From Lumbricus rubellus (lineage: Eukaryota; Annelida; Clitellata; Crassiclitellata; Lumbricidae), in assembly GCA_945859605.1 (NCBI GenBank), contig OX243814.1:22934345-22998344 (forward strand): a stretch of 64,000 nucleotides of DNA. The letters are read 5' to 3'. Positions 22,138-33,955 of the stretch are shown here, one piece after another. The stretch's first letter is position 1, and each line of letters starts with the position of its first letter. The notes under the pieces were generated by a model, which was not told where the DNA came from, did not search any database, and was given only the letters and a program-made list of their open reading frames with translations. Both the position numbers and the translations under genes were made by a program.

Positions 22138-23022
22138 GACCAATTGACCATAGTAGTCAAACGTTGTCTGTTGACCAATGACCATAGTAGTCAAACGTTG
22201 TCTGTTGACCAATGACCATAGTAGTCAAACGTTGTCTGTTGACCAATGACCATAGTAGTCAAACGTTGTCTGTTGACCAATGACCATAGTAGTCAAACGT
22301 TGTCTGTTGCACAATGACCATAGTAGTCAAACGTTGTCTGTTGACCAATGACCATAGTAGTCAAACGTTGTCTGTTGACCAATGACCATAGTAGTCAAAC
22401 GTTGTCTGTTGACCAATGACCATAGTAGTCAAACGTTGTCTGTTGACCAATGACCATAGTAGTCAAACGTTGTCTGTTGACCAATGACCATAGTAGTCAA
22501 ACGTTGTCTGTTGACCAATGACCATAGTAGTCAAACGTTGTCTGTTGACCAATGACCATAGTAGTCAAACGTTGTCTGTTGACCAATGACCATAGTAGTC
22601 AAACGTTGTCTGTTGCACAATGACCATAGTAGTCAAACGTTGTCTGTTGACCAATGACCATAGTAGTCAAACGTTGTCTGTTGACCAATGACCATAGTAG
22701 TCAAACGTTGTCTGTTGACCAATGACCATAGTAGTCAAACGTTGTCTGTTGACCAATGACCATAGTAGTCAAACGTTGTCTGTTGACCAATGACCATAGT
22801 AGTCAAACGTTGCCTGTTGCACAATGACCATAGTAGTCAAACGTTGTCTGTTGCACAATGACCATAGTAGTCAAACGTTGTCTGTTGACCAATGACCATA
22901 GTAGTCAAACGTTGCCTGTTGACCAATGACCATAGTAGTCAAACGTTGCCTGTTGCACAATGACCATAGTAGTCAAACGTTGTCTGTTGCACAATGACCA
23001 TAGTAGTCAAACGTTGTCTGTA
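22138..23022. repeat. 34-bp minisatellite, about 26 units with two unit types
   Basis: Unit of 34 bp: ACCATAGTAGTCAAACGTTG followed by TCTGTTGACCAATG. A minority of units carry TTGCAC in place of TTGACC (near 22308, 22613, 22817, 22849, 22953, 22987), and some have GCCTG for GTCTG toward the right end. Units are otherwise nearly identical. Lies about 650 bp downstream of the GH3 stop codon. Confidence 0.97.
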
Positions 23023-24628
23023 ATTCATCAGATCTTCTACATATAATTTTATAAGAAAGATAAACCTCCAACACAAAAACACAACGAGATCATCTAAATA
23101 GCCTACTTTCACCACTACAAGTGAAAACCTTTTCCAATTAAGTGGAGGGCCAACAACTGAGAAGGCTCAACGCTGGTTTTTGTGCGGACGTCCGCTAAAG
23201 GGGTAGGCTAGTGGTATAAAGGTACATGCGAACAAAAGAGGACAAGGAGCACAGAGAAGGTCATTTTTCTGCCAGCGTCCCTTATAGACGACCCCTTATT
23301 AGCTTTATCTACATGGAGTGCTCTTAAGGCTTATCATCATTCTGCTATAGGCGGCAGGCCTATTAACATTTCTGAATGAAAAGCTGCTAATGTCTGGTGA
23401 AATCCAATAAGGTATTTAGATGAAGATCTCGTTGTGCTTTTGTGTTGCGGTTTATCTTTCTCTAACCCCATAAACCTCCTTGCATCTAATAACACACACA
23501 CACACGTACACACAGCTCGCATCCGCCTCATTCAATACCAAATATTGCACCAATTTATTCGAAGCAATTCCTAAGCAAGTCCGCTGCTGTCTGTATGTGG
23601 CAACCAATAATAGTCGAGGGCATGGCAAAGGCAGATGATATTGAAGACGTAAATCAGGCAGAAATCACAGTTCATGACTTCTGTCAAACCAGTGCAAACC
23701 CGTTGGCGTCAGTTTCATCCTCGTTCTACTCTTAATATTACTACTATTATTACAGTGGACATAGGTTACATATGGTCGGACGGACGAACGAACGGACTGG
23801 ACGGTCAGACGTTTGGACGGACCAACGTACATGTAGGCCCTACATAGACTACGGACGGGCAGGCGGGCGCCTCAGTGTGACCATAAGGCACCACTAATTA
23901 TATGCTATGTAGGCCTATATGCTACATGCATTAAAACGCATTAGGTCTACTATGCTGGATTCTATTTTAGCCTGTGTGCCAACTAGGCCAAGTTCCGTTG
24001 AAAATTTACGAAATGTCTCCACTGTTTTAAATGACTTCTCTTCTTAGGATCGCAGAAGGCAGAAAAGATGAAGACCGTTTAGAAGCACTGTCTAATATAA
24101 TCTTCGTTTAATTTATAGGCCTAATTAGTTTAATCTATTGGCCTAATTAGTTTAATTTATAGGCCTAACTAGTTTAATCTATTGGCCTGATTATTATCTG
24201 GCGCTGATGTCTAAGGCACAATTGGCATCGATCGACCGATGGCTCAACTAGATGAAGTCGTAATAAACCTCTAGCCTAGGTTATTAGCCAGATCCATCAA
24301 GGACCATCATGATCATCATGACCATACAGTCCTCATCCTCTAGACAGTCTACAATTAAGAGACATCTGAAGAATGGAAATCTTGAGTTGAGAATTAAATA
24401 ATATTATTGACTGAATATTTGAGGCTTTAATTATTGTAGCCTACAGTCTTGTTGCGAAGACCTGTTACCCAATCCCAGGACTTGAACTTCGAGACCAAGA
24501 CCTTTGGTCTCAAGACCATGGATTAATTAGTTGTCTCAAACCAAAACCAAGATTGTGAAAAGGTAGAGTCATGACTGCAGGTGGCTATTTCTGACTAAAA
24601 CAGAATTTCAAGTCGAATAACCATATAC

Positions 24629-24633
<5 letters not shown>
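23023..24633. other. intergenic, no gene seen
   Basis: Contains a small LINE-coding remnant near 23120-23185 (minus-strand AFSVVGPPLNWKR), a GGACG-rich degenerate simple repeat near 23775-23825, and three tandem copies of a 26-bp TTAATYTAT(A/T)GGCCTAAYTAGT unit near 24105-24190. No exon or RNA gene is supported. Confidence 0.5.

Positions 24634-24692
<59 letters not shown>
24634..24692. repeat. (TA)n microsatellite
   Basis: Uninterrupted TA dinucleotide run of about 58 bp. Confidence 0.97.
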
Positions 24693-24695
<3 letters not shown>

Positions 24696-25004
24696 GCTCA
24701 TTTACTTTCTTCGAGCAAAACAGCTCCAGAATGCAGATCGCAGCTTATTCCGAATTCACTTCATGTAGGAAGCTTATTCTAAAAGCCTGTTGCATTTTTA
24801 TATAAAAAAACAATTCGCTCAGAATTTTCTGACCCATGGGGCAGGCGTGCCCTGCAGGGCTTCGTAAAATTATCTATAGCCTATAAATTATGTTCTGCAG
24901 ACTCAGGGATGTAAGTGGAAAATAAGAAGTGCCGGTATGGATTTAAAGACCATTCCAGGTTTTTCTAAGGGAATTTTTACAAGTGTACTATCTCAGCCTC
25001 TAAC

Positions 25005-25090
25005 GATTAGGGGGTCTGGGGGAGCGTCGTAAGCTCCCCCAGCGGGGTCTGGGGCGGAGCCCCAGCCGACAACGCATTTTAGAGCAATTG
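25005..25090 (-). repeat. dispersed repeat family R, copy 3 (core only)
   Basis: Inverted relative to copies 1 and 2: GGGGGAGCGTCGTAAGCTCC next to GGGGTCTGGGGCGGAGCCCC. Lies inside the left end of the hAT element. Confidence 0.6.
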
Positions 25091-25397
25091 AAGTCAAATG
25101 AGACCTGTTTTGGCAATACATTTAAGTGATTATTCATTCACCTAAAATTGATTAAAATTTGAATTTTATTTTAAAAAACTGAAAACTTAGGCGTATTACT
25201 AGGAAATAGCATAGGCTACACCAAAACGTGCAAAATTGTTACTAGACTTTATACTATGCCCTAGTGTTTTTAGCTTTAGGCCTATAGAAATATACAGATA
25301 GAGCAATCATAAACTGCAGACAGTGGAGAGGAGATCTGCTATATCATATGATATCGTATAGTCACTATAGGCCTAGTGTGAATCTGATAAACTAGTA

Positions 25398-28197
25398 TCA
25401 TAGAAGTTTCCATAGATCGTAATATGGATGTGATGATTCCTTCGTTGTTCGATCAGGACAATGTGTGTCATCAGCAGATCTGCGTCCTTTCTTAATCCAA
25501 GACACTACATAGTCGCTCGGCTTAAATTTGGACAGTGGTGGACCAACGCATTTCAGAAAAACCAGTTGTGCCAAGTGTGCCACATTTAACCTACTTCGGA
25601 TAGGAGTTGAAATGTCGTTCATGACACTGAATGTCCTCTCGCACTCTGCTGTTGATACCACATATGTGTCAACAGCGTGAAACAGCTGTTGGAGTGCATG
25701 CCGCATCTTCGGAATCGCCGTCCCTCGGCTGTCGTCCCGGAATTCACGGAAGGCCAAAATGCAGGTTCTTTCGTCAATCTTCATTTTCTCACATAAGAAC
25801 TTTATTTCTGCTTCGCCAAAGAGAGCATCGCATTCCTTGTCCTTCCAGCTGTCTTTATTTAGCACATCGATGCTGGCCAATAGGTTGTTGTATTTCTGAA
25901 TGTTGGCCTCACGAGCTTTTTCGCTTGTGCCAACGTTTGAAGATTCTGTGGTCTGCATGCGACGGCGAAGATTGGCGGCGAGACTCTTAAAATATTGTCC
26001 CTGTCGAAGTTCGATATCTACTTTTGTATTTGTGCCCAGACGAATCCCTTTGAAGCTGTTTTCCGCAATGCCTGCCTTGGCTTCTTTAAGATATGGACCA
26101 GCGTTGTCAGCCATTGATTCCAGGACGCGTATTTGACGGTCCACAAGTTTTTGTGCCCGAGTTAAGGTCATATCACGCTTCTGCAACTCACGTGACAGGT
26201 CACCTAATTCAGTAAGTGCGTCAAGCATCACCCCAACATTATTGACGAAGCCAACAGCGGTGAGACGTTTATTTAGGCCACTGTACTTCTGACGGGTTGT
26301 GTGGTCTCTCTCTGGATCTGTTGATGCAGATAGAAAGTGTGCATATAGAGCAGGATAGTTTGTCCACACTGCTTTGAGTGTTCTCTCGCTGCTTGAAACC
26401 CAGCGTATGTCAAAAACGCGCCCTATTGACAGTATCTGGCTTTCCAGCAACGCTGCACATGCTTTAAGTTCACGCTTGTTCTTTGGTGAAGCGTGGTATG
26501 TTGTGTATAATTTGTCGATGAAAGACTGAAAATTGTTTAGCCCTGTAACTTCCTTGTTTGTATCACCAACTGCCAGCTCAAGTCTGTGATTAGCTCAATG
26601 CCACACAAAGATATCGGGAAAGTCTTTGAGTAACAACGTAGCTACTCCAGATTTGTTACCCAACATTGTCGATGCGCCATCTGCTGCAAAGCTTATAAAA
26701 TGTTTTTTCAGATAGGCATCATTAAATCCATGAGAATCAAGACATTTCAATAGCGACGCAGTTATTGTTTTTGCATCAGCACTTGAGAGCTCAACCAAGT
26801 CAAGGAAGAATGTTAGTGGCCCAGACTCATTGACAGCAGCACGCATACAGACAGTAAGAACTGTGAGACCACTCGCTGATGTTGACTCGTCAATTAAAAC
26901 AGAAATTTTATGTTCGTTGACAATGATGTTGGCAACGAGTTTCTGTCGCATCTCATTCGCGACATGTGTGATGATATTTGTGCAAGACAGGCGTGTGTGA
27001 AGTATGCAGTTGCTGCAAGTCAATGTCGTCTGGTAGATCAGAGAACGGACGCTCCTTCTTTGCAATTTTATATGCAGTTCGGAAAACTCTGCATGTTGTC
27101 TCGTGTTCGTTTTTGCTATGTTTTGCGTTTGCCTCCTGCAGTAAGTTTTTCTTTGCCGTTTCCGCAATCATCTCAGCAGATTGGTGAGCCTTACTGGTTT
27201 TGTGATCGTACATCTTCTTACGAAGTGACTGTTGCTGTTCACCGAGTGTACACCCAAATGGTTCAACACGGATGTTCACCCATTCGGTAGACAGTTTTAT
27301 TCCTTGGAATTGATGAAGTTTTACAGATTTAGCTGAAAAACAAACTGAACAACCAAGCTTCCCGTTTTGGCAAAGCAACCAGCTGTATTCCTCGCATTTT
27401 GACACATATTGTTTGAGAGTCCAGCATTGTGGAAACGATGGGCTGTGCTCATCAATATCTTTAACATCTATGTTACTATCGCCTTTTTTGTCTGCGTGCT
27501 TACTCGATACCTCAGATACTGAGTTACAATTTTTGGCATCAGAAACGAACGGTAGTTTGTTGACATCAGTACTGTCTTCGTGATCAGATGCAGTTGAAGG
27601 AGTGATTACATCATGCGAGCAACATTGACCTACAGCTTGACCTACACTAGTAATGAGGCTGACGTAGTGTGTCTCTCCCACGAGGCCGATGTTAATGATC
27701 ATTTCATGCTGCGTATCATTTCTACTTACACTATCGTCCTCATCAGTCTGCAAAGTTAGTTCGGTGACATGACCATTATCATGCAGGACGCGAATAGTTC
27801 GTGAAACACTCGCACCAACAGCACGCAACATGATCTCATCAACCCACTGACCAATTTTCGACTGACGCATCAGGTATGAGTCGACGTCCTTGTCACGATG
27901 GCTTATCAAGAACTGTTCATTCATGAGCTGTGGATGTGAACGAAGGAACGATACTGCTCGCTGCCTGAGACATGCTGTGTCAATGGATATACCCTGAGCA
28001 GACAGCTGGTGCACTACAGCATGAAGTCCACAGTCACCATCAGCCGGAACATCAAATATGCTGAAATTTTTCTCTGCAGCCACCTGAACGAGAGATTTCT
28101 TTGCCACTTCAAAGCTGACATATTCTTTGGGACTTTTATGTACTGTGATCACTTGTGCACCTTTAAAAATAATTTGTTCACCGGCGTTTAATGACAC
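25398..28197 (-). pseudogene. OTU cysteine protease fused to hAT-family transposase, broken by one frameshift and one stop
   Basis: From 28197 leftwards the first 414 codons contain an OTU deubiquitinase fold. Asp and Cys are in FDVPADGDCGLHAVVHQL, and the catalytic His is in GETHYVSL about 130 residues later. A Cys/His zinc-finger-like region follows (CWTLKQYVSKCEEYSWLLC, GCSVCFS). After a frameshift near 27000 the hAT catalytic region continues (SCTNIITHVANEMRQKL, KISVLIDESTSAS, FAADGASTMLGN). A TGA at 26595-26597 replaces the conserved Cys of the hAT CxxH motif (WH-stop-ANHRLELAV). The same frame then runs to a C-terminal dimerisation region with STAECERTFSVMNDISTPIR and a stop at 25398. 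Overall about 930 codons. The OTU part would remove ubiquitin-like modifiers; its role in transposition is unknown. With two lesions this copy cannot make the full protein. Confidence 0.85.
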
Positions 28198-28312
28198 GTT
28201 TAATGAATCAAAATCCAGAGTTTGTAAACTCCGGTAGTCCTACAGAAATAGAACTTCATGCGTATTCCAAGATCGCTATAATAAGCAGTGTCTCAAGCAG
28301 TTGTAGAATATA

Positions 28313-28316
<4 letters not shown>

Positions 28317-28354
<38 letters not shown>
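28317..28354. repeat. (TA)n microsatellite
   Basis: TA run of about 38 bp within the hAT element, upstream of its transposase gene. Confidence 0.95.
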
Positions 28355-28357
<3 letters not shown>

Positions 28358-29243
28358 TGTGTGTTGTCGATTCCAAATAGAATCCTGTATATATAAATAT
28401 ATAACTGGCCCAGTTAGCTACATCGAGGAACTGCTGTTGGTAAACTTCGGTACACCTTCAGGCTGTAGGTGGGACAGTCTCTGAGTAGTAGTGTTCTTGA
28501 AGGGGGTACATCCCACTTCTGTTTTATAATCAATATTTTGCATCAGTCATTCTCAAATGTTACCATTCTATAATTATTTTCCCACTTTTGTTTCGATACC
28601 CATATTTCGGTAAAAATTGTATTTTAGGGTATTTAATTAGGTAGTCGTGCTATTATATAGGATGTGTTTCAGTTTATTTTTACGCTAAAATATATACACT
28701 AAACAGTTTGTAGTCTGTACTAAGTCTGTACTAAGTACTAACCTGGAAGTATCTTGACTGTTTTTGGGCTCGCAAAGGACAGTACACTCTGGCGAAGTTT
28801 TTTATTTGGAGGCCCGGCAGCCATAATAGTTAATAATAATTATAAACAAAATGACATTATTTAATTTAACAGTATTAGCGTATACGGTGCGTTGCCATTG
28901 GCGACAGTCACGTGGCCTCTCGACGAAATTGTTAAAGACGCTGAGAAAGAGGAGAAAATTATATAATTACGGAAAAATGTAATCGCGCAAAGGGCAACAA
29001 CCTGCATTATCACTCACTTGGATCGTTTTATAAAATAACTTCATAAATATTAAAGATTAAGATGGGGATTTTCAACAAACATTAAAAAATTACCTTTACC
29101 GCAGTTTTATCGCGAAACGGTGCTTGTTACAATTTTGCCCGGGTTTCGAAAATATTCACTTTATTCTACTACACTAGTAGTCCGCCACGCAACATTTAAT
29201 GTAACGCTCTTGAAGAGGCACACATGAATATTCATGAATTTAG

Positions 29244-29345
29244 CACTGCCCGTATTTTCTTACGTAAGGGGTGTAAAAAGTAAGAGCGCAGTAAGAGCGC
29301 ACGCTCTTACTTTTACACCCCTTACGTAAGAAAATACGGGCAGTG
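29244..29345. mobile_element. 102-bp foldback palindrome inside the MULE left end
   Basis: Arms CACTGCCCGTATTTTCTTAC... and its reverse complement ...GTAAGAAAATACGGGCAGTG surround a short AGAGCG-containing centre. Both sides carry AATATTCATGAAT, but offset, so no clean TSD. Could be a small MITE that landed in the subterminal region or part of the MULE itself. Confidence 0.7.
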
Positions 29346-29809
29346 AATATTCATGAATATTCAATATTATTGTTAGTCTCTCTGCTGCCAAACGGACGGC
29401 AGCATTATATACCTCATTTTAAGATCTATTCATGGGTGTGTAATTGGTGACAGCTAGGCCTACTTACTTGGGATGTGATTATACGCAGCTGATCTCACTT
29501 TATACTTTATTTATTTTTTAACATTTGGAAGAAAATAATTAAGCATCTCCGTTCACCCACCTCAAACTTTAGGGATCGTCCCCTGTTCCCTCTAAGTTTC
29601 CTTCAATGGACTTCAATTTGCAAATATAATTATAATAATAATTGCTCATGTATTATGTTCAGCAACTCAGTTCTTCTGCAGCTGTAGAGGCCTACTATTA
29701 TATATTATGAATAACTGCAGTCTGCAGATGTGGATATATACCAGGTACTAAGACTTTTCATCCATCACTAGACCTACATGGATAGACCAACTAAACACTG
29801 AAGTCTGGT

Positions 29810-29985
29810 ACTTTATTAATTATGCCACTTCCAACAAGATGGGCACTTTGCATTGGTACGAAGGCCATCAAATCCTGGTTGAAGCAGAAGGGCATTCCAC
29901 TGCTGGAGCCATGACCTGGTCGCAGTCCAGATTTGAATATTATTGAGAGTGTGTGGAGAAAAAACCATATATTATATCACTGAAA
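29810..29985 (+). pseudogene. Tc1-like transposase remnant
   Basis: Plus strand reads GTKAIKSWLKQKGIPLLEP, a stop in place of Trp, then PGRSPDLNIIESVWRK. This is the end of the DD34E catalytic domain of Tc1-type transposases (SPDLN.IE..W). Single short fragment inside the MULE; no inverted repeats identified. Confidence 0.7.
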
Positions 29986-30289
29986 TTACCAACCCTTAAA
30001 GCCTCAATGACATAAAATAACAGCGAACAAATTATGTAATTGTTACTCACGTTAAATATTTATTTATTGCACATTTAACTCATTATACAATCATGAACAT
30101 TGCAGTACAGTACAATGGGAGCCAACAAAAGCTAGTAGCTTATATTATTATGACCCCTCTTACCAATTAATATTCATGAATGTTTCACAGGATATATATG
30201 ACTTAACTAGAACTCAACTAACAATGAAACGGTGACTAATCATAATAATTCTGTAAAGTGCGAATAACAATAATACTATACTCCTACCA

Positions 30290-30440
30290 AAACTATAAAC
30301 ACTAATAATAATAATATAATAGTAATAATAATGATAATAATAAGAATAATAACAATAATAATAAGAAGAATAATAAAAATAAAATAATAATAATAATAGT
30401 AATAATAATACAATAATAATAATCATACTAATCTCAATAA
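30290..30440. repeat. (ATA/AAT)n-rich degenerate microsatellite
   Basis: Mostly AATAATAAT with scattered substitutions, in the 3' part of the MULE. The minus-strand reading frame across it (30214-30579) is low-complexity poly(Leu/Tyr/Ile) and is not taken as a gene. Confidence 0.85.
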
Positions 30441-31326
30441 TAATATTATTAGAAACGGCAACAGAATAATAGCAGCAGAACGGCATCTCGTCACCATAAA
30501 CATCTACGACAATCAGCATTAGCAACAGTATCAGACAGGTAAAGAATACTTCAAGATTAGCATCTAATACATAAGTCAAGATTGTACAGATGCAGTTTGC
30601 TGACTAGACAACCGAACAACCCAGATAATAATAATAGTAATAATACTAACTAATGAAATGAACAGAATAAACATTTTTCAACAGAGTACAGCAGTCACTG
30701 CTCATAATGGTCAATGAACAAAAAGAAAGGAATTCACTCAAGAATATATCTAGGTCATTAATTCTTGTCTTAGCATAGTAGTGTTTTTAATTGGTAGAAT
30801 TGTATCTCAACAGTAGGATTTTTTAAACTTAGATCTAAATATAAAAATACTATTTTCATTAGAGATTTCTATGGGCTGATAATTAAATACTGATAATTAA
30901 CTGCAATGCATTTAACCGATTATGATGTTTTTTTTATTTCACATAAAAACAACTGAAATATAACCGAACGTAGGCCTACTGTACTAAGTTCAACATGTGG
31001 GGAAGGATAGCTAAAAACATACACTCATACGCAGACAAACAGATGCGCTGGTCTATCTTGTTGGTCTCTAGACTACTAACAAGACAAACATTGTTAGAGA
31101 AGCCCAAAGTTAATAACACTTGCAAGACATAATATCCACACTCAGCTTACATGTTCCTTAATTAAAAAGGCAACAAAGAAAACTATCAGAAACAGACAAA
31201 TATTCTGTAAAAAATTGAACTCAAACACGAATCAATGGATTCCATTCGCATCTCGAATAAGAGACCAAATGCACACACAATTCAATACTGGCTTAGACGA
31301 CATGTGACTGGTATCAGCACGAACAG

Positions 31327-33867
31327 TTATTTCGCAGAATGTGTTTTGCCAAGTGGCTCTACATTAGCCACCACATTCGCAAGGCTATGTGGTGCACTGC
31401 GCCTTGGCCAGACTTGCCGGCTCAAACCACCTCTCTGCCTGCCCGATTCATAGCAATGTTCAGCAACCATGGATGATTTGGGGGGTCTACCCAGATGCAT
31501 CCTTTTGCGACCGCCGACCACCATCTTACGACGAGCCACAGCTGTGGGCTGAACGCCAATTCGTTTGAGACTTGCTATGTTTCTTCTCTTGCTGTTTAGA
31601 GCAGCAGCAGCTCCTGAATATTTACCGAATGTATGGAGTGCGGTTGCCATAGCAGACGTTGTACATAAGGATTCCCCTTGTTTGCAGAAAGACATGAGTG
31701 CGGGTCCCAATGATGCTTTATCCTGACCGCACATGACCTTAATCCTACTGCAGAAGGCATCAAAGCGCTCGAACACGGCACACATGGCATCGTCCTCAAA
31801 GGTCGTCTCTTGTACGCGAGTTGCTTGCTCCATCTCGACACGGCTAGACTCACCAACTGAAGACACTGCCACGCCAGACGATGATGATGATGGCCAGCAG
31901 ACTGGATCGACGGTTTCCAAACTCTCTGTTGCAGACGGAGGAATATCCAACTGTGGAGCGAGTGATTTAAACCAGTCAATTGGCAGTGATGAATTACCCG
32001 TTGCAATGGCATAGAGCAGCTGTCGTGTGCTGGGGTCATTTACAGGCAGGAAGTTGCTGCAGCGCTCCTTGAAAGCCATCATGACAGCTGATTGATGCTT
32101 GCATGGCCCTCCTGTACTGCCTTGCTTACATGAACATGATCCCAGATGCATGTCAACAGTGTAGCTGATGTCTGGTCGTGTTTCACTCGGCACTTCATAC
32201 AGCGATGTTGACAGTGTAACAATCTTGGCAATGTCAATGTTGGACGCAGTTGGCAGAAATCGTGAGAGGCGCAAATTGTCAAGACGGTTGTTTGCGACAT
32301 CCTGTAGACGACGCTGGTAGTAGTCTTCAAAGCGAGTGATGATGAAGTCGACCAGCTGTGGGACATTGTACGCCTTTGTACGGTGAAGTACGCTGTCTTT
32401 CAACACTCGCATGGCTCGCTCGCAGTAGTTGTTGGTGTTGTTATCGCGTGTTGGAAGATCGCTTCTGCAGCAGATCGCCCATTCCGCACGCCTTGCGAAC
32501 AGTGCCTGGAGTCGTCTGTGTACTGCTGGGTGAGCCACAACCAATCCATCAGCCATAGCCTCGTCATACATAGTCTGCAGCGAGACTTCGCTGTCGGCGT
32601 AAACCATTGACTTCACAATGTTGAAAAGGTATGGCCGATCATTCTTTGCAACTGCTGAATGCGCATCCCAGACAAAGCGCCAAAAAGCTTGAAGAACGTG
32701 GAAAGTACACAGTAGACGCGTTGATTCCGGATATACATTTTGGAGTGCTGCCCGTTCAGCAGCTGAGTCATCCGTCATGAACAGCATTGGTCCAGCAAAT
32801 CCACGGCGATAAAAGCATGCACTGTCCAGAAGCCTGTTGTAGAGGTGCAGAGCTCGTGTTATTGTTGCAGCCTGCTCATTCGTTGTGATGAGGACTCCGA
32901 GTGGCAGCCCACCAGCAACAGAATATGTCATGAGCAGGAACACACGCATGTTATGTCTGTCCATGTTTCCGCCGGCATCCACGAAGACCATTTCAGCACT
33001 GTGCGTGACGTAGTGATGCACCCGCTTCATCAACGGAGTGCAGATCACCACAATCACATCATCGCCGTCCACATCCATCTCCAGGTATCTTTCGTTTCCA
33101 CTGTGGAATGGATCGGATGATTCCTGACTGCAGAGTTCGGCGTTGCACTTTTCAACAAGACGCTGGAGTTCAGCGATTTCCAGCGTGCCAGAAGAAGGTC
33201 CATATTCTTTTTCAAACATCTTATAGTACAGTTTATAGCACCATTGAGGATCTGGACAATGGTACCGGTCTCCAGCATAGACAATGTAGTCGTCAGGATG
33301 TTCAGTCTGCAGATCGTACTTCAAGATATCAAGGGCTGCGGATGGAGAGTGGTTCATCTGCAGCAGGTGTGTTATCTTCTCACGTGCCTCAGGCCCGACA
33401 TCACGATGACGAAGAACATCGCCAGCAACAATTGGGTGATTGTGATTGAGGTTGAGGATGATCCGAAACGGGTAGCTGGGAATGTGAGGATTTGAGGACC
33501 GCGATTTGCGTTCATTTCCGCCCCTTTTAACACCAAATGCCGTCTTCTTGAGCAGAAGCTTCATAGTAGCTGTGCAGCCAGTGTTTCTGGATGCATGCTT
33601 TGTCCATGATGTGGCAGTGCTTCGGGTGTTGTGCATACATCTGTAGTCACAGTTCAATAGGTTTCCCTTTGCATTTGCTCCCAGACGATTCCGTTCCACT
33701 CTGAAAGTCATTTGTGATCGGCAGTGAAATTCAGACAACCAGATTTCGACCTCTGCAACTGTAGTTACGTTGGCACATAATGTGGCTGACAGACCGTCCA
33801 TCGCACACACCACATAGCAGTAATTCTGTGGTAGCAAATCCTGAGAACCAAAAGTACAACAATGCAC
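31327..33867 (-). CDS. MULE transposase, intact 846-codon frame with SWIM zinc finger
   Basis: Domains in order: an N-terminal FLYWCH/WRKY-like Cys-rich region (LNCDYRCMHN and a CTATMK segment, then LNLNHNHPI). The DDE catalytic core follows, with first Asp in EMVFVDAGGNMD, second Asp in MLFMTDDSAAERAAL, CTFHVLQAFW downstream, and a candidate third residue Glu in NYCERAMRVLKD. A SWIM zinc finger CSCKQGSTGGPCKHQ comes after, then a Ser-rich tail. This order (DDE then C-x-C-xn-C-x-H) is that of Mutator-like transposases. The product would bind the element's ends and cut and paste it. The ATG at 33867 is followed by TTTTGGTTCTCAG, which looks like a splice acceptor, so the true N-terminus may come from an upstream exon (33.9-34.9 kb) or from an internal ATG. 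No frameshift or stop interrupts the domains. Confidence 0.92.
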   Translation of the reverse strand: MHCCTFGSQDLLPQNYCYVVCAMDGLSATLCANVTTVAEVEIWLSEFHCRSQMTFRVERNRLGANAKGNLLNCDYRCMHNTRSTATSWTKHASRNTGCTATMKLLLKKTAFGVKRGGNERKSRSSNPHIPSYPFRIILNLNHNHPIVAGDVLRHRDVGPEAREKITHLLQMNHSPSAALDILKYDLQTEHPDDYIVYAGDRYHCPDPQWCYKLYYKMFEKEYGPSSGTLEIAELQRLVEKCNAELCSQESSDPFHSGNERYLEMDVDGDDVIVVICTPLMKRVHHYVTHSAEMVFVDAGGNMDRHNMRVFLLMTYSVAGGLPLGVLITTNEQAATITRALHLYNRLLDSACFYRRGFAGPMLFMTDDSAAERAALQNVYPESTRLLCTFHVLQAFWRFVWDAHSAVAKNDRPYLFNIVKSMVYADSEVSLQTMYDEAMADGLVVAHPAVHRRLQALFARRAEWAICCRSDLPTRDNNTNNYCERAMRVLKDSVLHRTKAYNVPQLVDFIITRFEDYYQRRLQDVANNRLDNLRLSRFLPTASNIDIAKIVTLSTSLYEVPSETRPDISYTVDMHLGSCSCKQGSTGGPCKHQSAVMMAFKERCSNFLPVNDPSTRQLLYAIATGNSSLPIDWFKSLAPQLDIPPSATESLETVDPVCWPSSSSSGVAVSSVGESSRVEMEQATRVQETTFEDDAMCAVFERFDAFCSRIKVMCGQDKASLGPALMSFCKQGESLCTTSAMATALHTFGKYSGAAAALNSKRRNIASLKRIGVQPTAVARRKMVVGGRKRMHLGRPPKSSMVAEHCYESGRQRGGLSRQVWPRRSAPHSLANVVANVEPLGKTHSAK

Positions 33868-33955
33868 TGAGATTTAATTTTTTTAAATTTGAACTGCAGT
33901 TTAATTAAATCAAATCAAATTCATTGTTCTCATGCAGTTATGGTTCCAGTGGCGT

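Noticed and set aside
22138..23022. CRISPR-like array
   Set aside because: Units are contiguous 34-bp repeats with no unique spacers, in eukaryotic DNA; it is a minisatellite.
26910..27290. Plus-strand 126-codon frame opposite the hAT transposase
   Set aside because: Antisense shadow of the OTU-hAT coding region.
30214..30579. Minus-strand 121-codon frame in the MULE as a second MULE gene
   Set aside because: Mostly the (ATA)n microsatellite; no domain.
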